Shown: positions 60,471 to 64,000 of the stretch, piece by piece
Layout: the number at the start of each line of letters is the position of its first letter
Position numbering within the stretch: position 1 is the stretch's first letter
Source: Archaeoglobaceae archaeon
Lineage (GTDB): Archaea > Halobacteriota > Archaeoglobi > Archaeoglobales > Archaeoglobaceae
Reading direction: 5' to 3'
DNA: 64,000 nucleotides
Assembly: GCA_027028145.1 (NCBI GenBank)
Contig: JALVJV010000005.1
Coordinates: 49,238 to 113,237, forward strand
Notes under the pieces: model-generated
Told to the model about the DNA's origin: nothing
Database searches by the model: none
The model's input: the letters and a program-made list of their open reading frames with translations, nothing else
Position numbers and translations under genes: made by a program

Positions 60471-62309
60471 TTGGTTTATAACGGTAAAAATCCGAAAGGT
60501 TGGGAAAGATTGTTTGCGAATACCGTAATCGTTCTAACCGTAATAACGGCGGTTTTGATCTTGCTCACCAATACGGCGTCGGCTCTAACGTATGAAGACA
60601 AGCCGAACGTAACGGCTTATATCGTCGGTTCTAATCATCTAACGAGGGGAAACTACGAAATACTGAATGTAGTGGTTTACAATCCGGCGGAGAGGAAAAA
60701 GGTGGATTATGCATATGAGGAGGAGTCGATGTTTTTCTCCGGCAGGGAAAACATGCTATTCACCGCTTACAATGTCGAGTTAAAGCTCGAAGGTAATGGG
60801 TATGTAGAGGTCAAAACGCCGGAGCAGAAGATTCCCGCTCTACCGCCCTTTAAACCCGTTCGTTTGCAATTCGTCGTTAAGGTGGATGACGATGCCAAGA
60901 CCGGCGAATATCTGCTAAAACTGAGAGTCAAGTTTGACAGAATAGACGGCTTGGAGTATCTCGACACGTATCCGCCGCAGGAGGTTCCTGTTCAGAAGGT
61001 CGTAAGTGGCACAAACGAAACATTAACGGAAGAATACAGGGTTCTGACTGAGGCTTACAAGATAAGGTATAAGGAGGTCTCTTTTGAGATCCCACTAACC
61101 GTTTACGTTGAGGAAAAGAACGTAAGGCTTGAGATAGCCAACGTAACTGCGGAAAACATGATGGGTAGGGCTAAAGGCAGAGTAATCGTTTGGGTCAAGA
61201 ACGTTGGCGACAAAACGGGGAGGAACGCATACCTAATTTTGGAAACCCCTCCCGGCTTTACAACTTCAACTCCGCAGAATGATATGGCAACTCCTGTTCC
61301 TATGCAAATTCCATCAGCCATGCCTTCGACAACGCCAGCACTTGCTACAATCAAGCCAACGGCAGTGCAACCTACCGTGACAGCTTCAGTATCACAGCCC
61401 ACATACTACATCGGTGATTTTAAGCCGGGTGAAGTCGCCAAAGCGGTCTTTTACGTCAAGGTAAACGTCAGGGAGGAGGGGAACTACACGTTCAAGGTTA
61501 GGGCGGTTTATCTGAACGAATACAATCAGACGGAATACAGCAACGAGGTTCCGTTTGGAGTTCACGTTGCAAAAGCTCCCGATTTCAAAGTTAAATCCGT
61601 TCAAAGCAAAGTTTACGTAAATACTAAGGGTGACGTGATCGTTAAGATAGTTCCGACTGTAGATTTGAAGGACGTGAGCGTATACATCTCAACAAGCCCA
61701 CCGCTCTCAGTTTTGAGTGCTAAATACTACTTGGGCGATGTGAGGGCTGGAGAAGAATACACAGCGGTTTTCAAGATTCAGGCTTCCAATGATGCCAAGC
61801 CCGTAACGTATCCCGCTGAGATAAGGCTGAAGTATAGGTCGCTTGACGAATACTTCGAGAGCGATCCGATAGAGATAGGTATAAAGGTAAATCCGAAGAT
61901 GAGGCTGGAAGTCTACGGAACGCCGAAGATTCAAGCCGGTAGCGAAGCAGTAGTCGAGTGGACAGTCAAAAACGTCGGTAACTTTACGATCAGAGAAGCC
62001 ACAGCAAGGCTGACGATAGTCGATCCGTTCTCGTCGAGCGACGACACAGCCTACATCGGCACACTTAAGCCCGGAGAAACAGCCGTTGTAAAATTCAAAC
62101 TTAAGGTTGATAGAGACGCGACTCCGAAGCTCTACGGACTAAATCTGGAAGTCAAATACAAGGATCCGGAAGACGAGTGGGCTGTCAGCGAGCCCGTTAA
62201 GGCTGTTGTAGAGGTAACGCCGGCGAAAGCGCCTTACGGGCTAATTCCACTTCTGATCTTTTCAGCCGTTGTTGTCGGATTCTTAGCTTGGAGGAGGCGT
62301 AAGAAGTGA
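60471..62309 (+). CDS. COG1361-type surface protein with C-terminal membrane anchor
   Basis: About 612 residues. A signal-like hydrophobic segment (VIVLTVITAVLILLTNTASAL, ending near residue 40) leads into several beta-sandwich repeats of the COG1361 (S-layer-related/NEW3-like) type, with recurring GDFKPGEVAKAVFYVKV, GDVRAGEEYTAVFKI and GTLKPGETAVVKFKL. A short Pro/Thr linker interrupts them (about 268-308). The end is a membrane helix and WRRRKK. The RND exporter starts one base inside its stop, so this is likely its extracytoplasmic partner. TTG 60471 follows GAGGTGAT; GTG 60462 would overlap that ribosome site. Confidence 0.87.
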   Translation: MVYNGKNPKGWERLFANTVIVLTVITAVLILLTNTASALTYEDKPNVTAYIVGSNHLTRGNYEILNVVVYNPAERKKVDYAYEEESMFFSGRENMLFTAYNVELKLEGNGYVEVKTPEQKIPALPPFKPVRLQFVVKVDDDAKTGEYLLKLRVKFDRIDGLEYLDTYPPQEVPVQKVVSGTNETLTEEYRVLTEAYKIRYKEVSFEIPLTVYVEEKNVRLEIANVTAENMMGRAKGRVIVWVKNVGDKTGRNAYLILETPPGFTTSTPQNDMATPVPMQIPSAMPSTTPALATIKPTAVQPTVTASVSQPTYYIGDFKPGEVAKAVFYVKVNVREEGNYTFKVRAVYLNEYNQTEYSNEVPFGVHVAKAPDFKVKSVQSKVYVNTKGDVIVKIVPTVDLKDVSVYISTSPPLSVLSAKYYLGDVRAGEEYTAVFKIQASNDAKPVTYPAEIRLKYRSLDEYFESDPIEIGIKVNPKMRLEVYGTPKIQAGSEAVVEWTVKNVGNFTIREATARLTIVDPFSSSDDTAYIGTLKPGETAVVKFKLKVDRDATPKLYGLNLEVKYKDPEDEWAVSEPVKAVVEVTPAKAPYGLIPLLIFSAVVVGFLAWRRRKK

Positions 62310-64000
62310 TGTTCGAAGAGTTTTTAGAGAGAACGGCAAGATTCATAGCAAGAAGACCGGGTTTAGTAATCTCAATCGTTTTAATATTTATCATACTCTC
62401 CGCGATCTCGGCAACCAACATAAGGTTCTCTCCGATGAAGTATGAGAACTACATACCAACAGACGATAAAGTCCTGACGCAATACGATCTGTATAAGAAG
62501 GACTTCGGTGTAAGCGAGAATAACGTCGTTATCTTCATCAGAGGGGACAACGTCCTTAACAGAGAGGTTTACGAATACATGCTCATGTTGGAGAGAGATC
62601 TAAAGCAGATCGATGGAGTTATTGATGTAATATCCCCCGCATCCGTAATCTTAAAAATTAACGGAAAACTACCGCAGAACGAGGCTGTTCTCAGAGAGTT
62701 AAGTGAAAAATACGCTTCAAATTTGATAATTTCCCCAAGCTGGGCTATAATGGTCGTTAAGCTGTCCGAAATGGATCAGGATAAGTTAAACGAGATTGCA
62801 AACCAGATCGAGCGTGTCTTGGAATTTACACCGAAACCGGCTGGAGTGAACGTTGAGGCAACTGGAAATCCACTGCTCGACGTTCAGATAATAAAGAGTG
62901 TCCAAAGGAACATGAGGTTGACGGCCAACTTCTCGGTTATATTGATGATTTTGATTCTTTTTACGATGTTCAGCGGTGTTGTTAGAAAAAGGATGATGGC
63001 ATTAACGCCCCTCGTTATGTCCGTAATGTCCGTAATCGTGGTTGTAGGTTTGATGCCAAGGCTGGGAATCAGAATGAACAGCTATCTTTCTTCGATGATT
63101 CCCATTCTGATCGGTTTGGCGATAGAATACGCCGCGCAGGTTCAGAGTAGGTATGAGGAGGAGAGGTTGGAGGGCAAAAGTAGGGATGATGCAGTCGTTC
63201 TGGCGATCACGAGAACGGGTTTGGCGGTTTTAATGGCCATGCTTACCACCGTAATTGGATTTATGTCGATGACAGCTCTTAAGATCCCCACTCTCGCTTG
63301 GTTCGGTATCTTGATGTCTTTAGGTTTGATAACGGCTTACTTACTTTCGATGACCTTCCTTCCAGCGATTTTGAAGATCGCAGATAAGGTAGAAACCAAG
63401 GATGTTAGCGGAAGTGAAAGAAAAATCGGATTGCTTGAACAAATGTTGGTAACGATTTCGAAAATTACCGCCTCAAATCCCAAGAAGATTTTAGCCCTGG
63501 CGTTGGTGCTCATAATCATCGGCAGTTACGCCAGCACGCAGGTTAAACTTGAGACCGACAGAAAGAAGTATTTCCCGCAAGATCTCCCGGCGATAGTTAG
63601 ATTCAAAGAACTTGAGAAAACGATTGGTGGACAGAATACGTTTGTCGTAGTGCTGAGCTGTGACGAACTAAACGCTAAAACCCTCAAAAAGGCTGACGAT
63701 CTGGCTAAATATGTTATGGGAAGAGAGGATCTGGTATACAGCTACGATTCGCTGTCGAGTCTGATAAAGAAGTTATTCGGTAGATTGCCGGATAACGATG
63801 CTGAGCTGTCCATGATACTATCAAAGATCCCTCACGAAGCTATTAAGCAGTATTATTCGGATGGATTGCTTGCAATCTACTTCAAGACCAATGCGGATAC
63901 GCATGACAAGAGGTTGAAGCTTTGGGACAGCCTTAAAAAGGACGTTCAGTTCTTCGGCTGGCACGAGGGTTACTACGTAACTGGACAATCGATCGTGATG
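62309..64000 (+). CDS. RND superfamily exporter (HAE3/COG1033 type), 3' partial
   Basis: The frame is open from ATG 62309 to the window end: 564 codons, no stop. It starts MFEEFLERTARFIARRPGLVI, then a first membrane helix, a large extracytoplasmic loop, and a block of five or six helices with the sterol-sensing/RND pattern (MIPILIGLAIEYAAQVQSRYEEERLEG, AITRTGLAVLMAMLTTVIGF) in two parts. A second repeat then begins (NPKKILALALVLIIIGSY). Such archaeal exporters may move lipids or hydrophobic compounds; the substrate is unknown. Translation is coupled to the COG1361 gene through TGATG. Confidence 0.92.
   Translation, partial: MFEEFLERTARFIARRPGLVISIVLIFIILSAISATNIRFSPMKYENYIPTDDKVLTQYDLYKKDFGVSENNVVIFIRGDNVLNREVYEYMLMLERDLKQIDGVIDVISPASVILKINGKLPQNEAVLRELSEKYASNLIISPSWAIMVVKLSEMDQDKLNEIANQIERVLEFTPKPAGVNVEATGNPLLDVQIIKSVQRNMRLTANFSVILMILILFTMFSGVVRKRMMALTPLVMSVMSVIVVVGLMPRLGIRMNSYLSSMIPILIGLAIEYAAQVQSRYEEERLEGKSRDDAVVLAITRTGLAVLMAMLTTVIGFMSMTALKIPTLAWFGILMSLGLITAYLLSMTFLPAILKIADKVETKDVSGSERKIGLLEQMLVTISKITASNPKKILALALVLIIIGSYASTQVKLETDRKKYFPQDLPAIVRFKELEKTIGGQNTFVVVLSCDELNAKTLKKADDLAKYVMGREDLVYSYDSLSSLIKKLFGRLPDNDAELSMILSKIPHEAIKQYYSDGLLAIYFKTNADTHDKRLKLWDSLKKDVQFFGWHEGYYVTGQSIVM

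Noticed and set aside
1..64000. CRISPR arrays, insertion sequences, rRNA genes
   Set aside because: No regularly spaced repeats, transposase-like ORFs or rRNA-like stretches were seen; the only mobile element recognised is the intein.

Overview
The window reads as chromosome of a hyperthermophilic euryarchaeon of the order Archaeoglobales. The support is gene content: an archaeal-only information set (PAN, alpha proteasome, exosome Rrp4/Rrp41/Rrp42, aIF2-beta, RFC small subunit, L37Ae, RpoP, SRP19, RNase P Pop5), ether-lipid enzymes (GGGP and DGGGP synthases) with close remembered similarity to Archaeoglobus fulgidus proteins, a small siroheme sulfite reductase, a multihaem cytochrome, HTH_10 regulators and PGF-CTERM surface proteins. 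Genus and species cannot be fixed by eye. TATA boxes commonly lie about 26-30 bases before the ATG, so many transcripts look leaderless.

Layout. 1-7.5 kb: two surface proteins with threonine-proline stalks and near-identical PGF-CTERM anchors flank serS; the second, probably the main S-layer protein, has a leader with a strong hairpin and two possible promoters. 7.6-12.3 kb: a hypothetical protein, NAC, TrmI, LonB and a CDF cation transporter, followed by an antisense H/ACA guide RNA. 12.4-19.2 kb: one long co-directional run, RfcS (split by an intein), a small membrane protein, Pop5, PsmA, SBDS, Rrp4, Rrp41, Rrp42. 19.3-23.9 kb: gatB with a multihaem cytochrome and lipoprotein on the minus strand; aIF2-beta, DUF424 and an m5C RNA methyltransferase on the plus strand.

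24-33.8 kb: ilvE-ACT-hom-prepilin peptidase, tRNA-Phe, a GH130 protein, L37Ae-RpoP, ribH, an aminotransferase, a RecA-like ATPase, a CBS/ParB-SerK-like protein, hisE, srp19 and a THUMP methyltransferase. 33.8-47.2 kb: PhoU-like plus PiT phosphate transport, an ADP-ribosylglycohydrolase, aroA, signal peptidase, LysE, lipid synthesis, glyA, asd and a large DUF2298 membrane protein followed at once by a textbook C/D box sRNA.

47.3-54.9 kb: the L1-L10-L12 operon (without L11), PAN, MBF1, then an oxygen-defence operon (peroxiredoxin, two rubrerythrins, superoxide reductase, radical SAM protein) divergent from an Lrp-type regulator around a symmetric palindrome. 54.9-64 kb: a HEAT protein, two Opp/Dpp-type ATPases without permeases, a coiled-coil membrane protein, a mini ferritin-like protein, a sulfite reductase between two paralogous HTH_10 regulators, and a COG1361 protein coupled to an RND exporter cut by the window end. 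I saw no CRISPR array, insertion sequence or rRNA. The strongest non-coding finds are the C/D sRNA (47212-47266), the H/ACA sRNA (12307-12367), the S-layer and L1 leaders, and the peroxiredoxin/Lrp operator.
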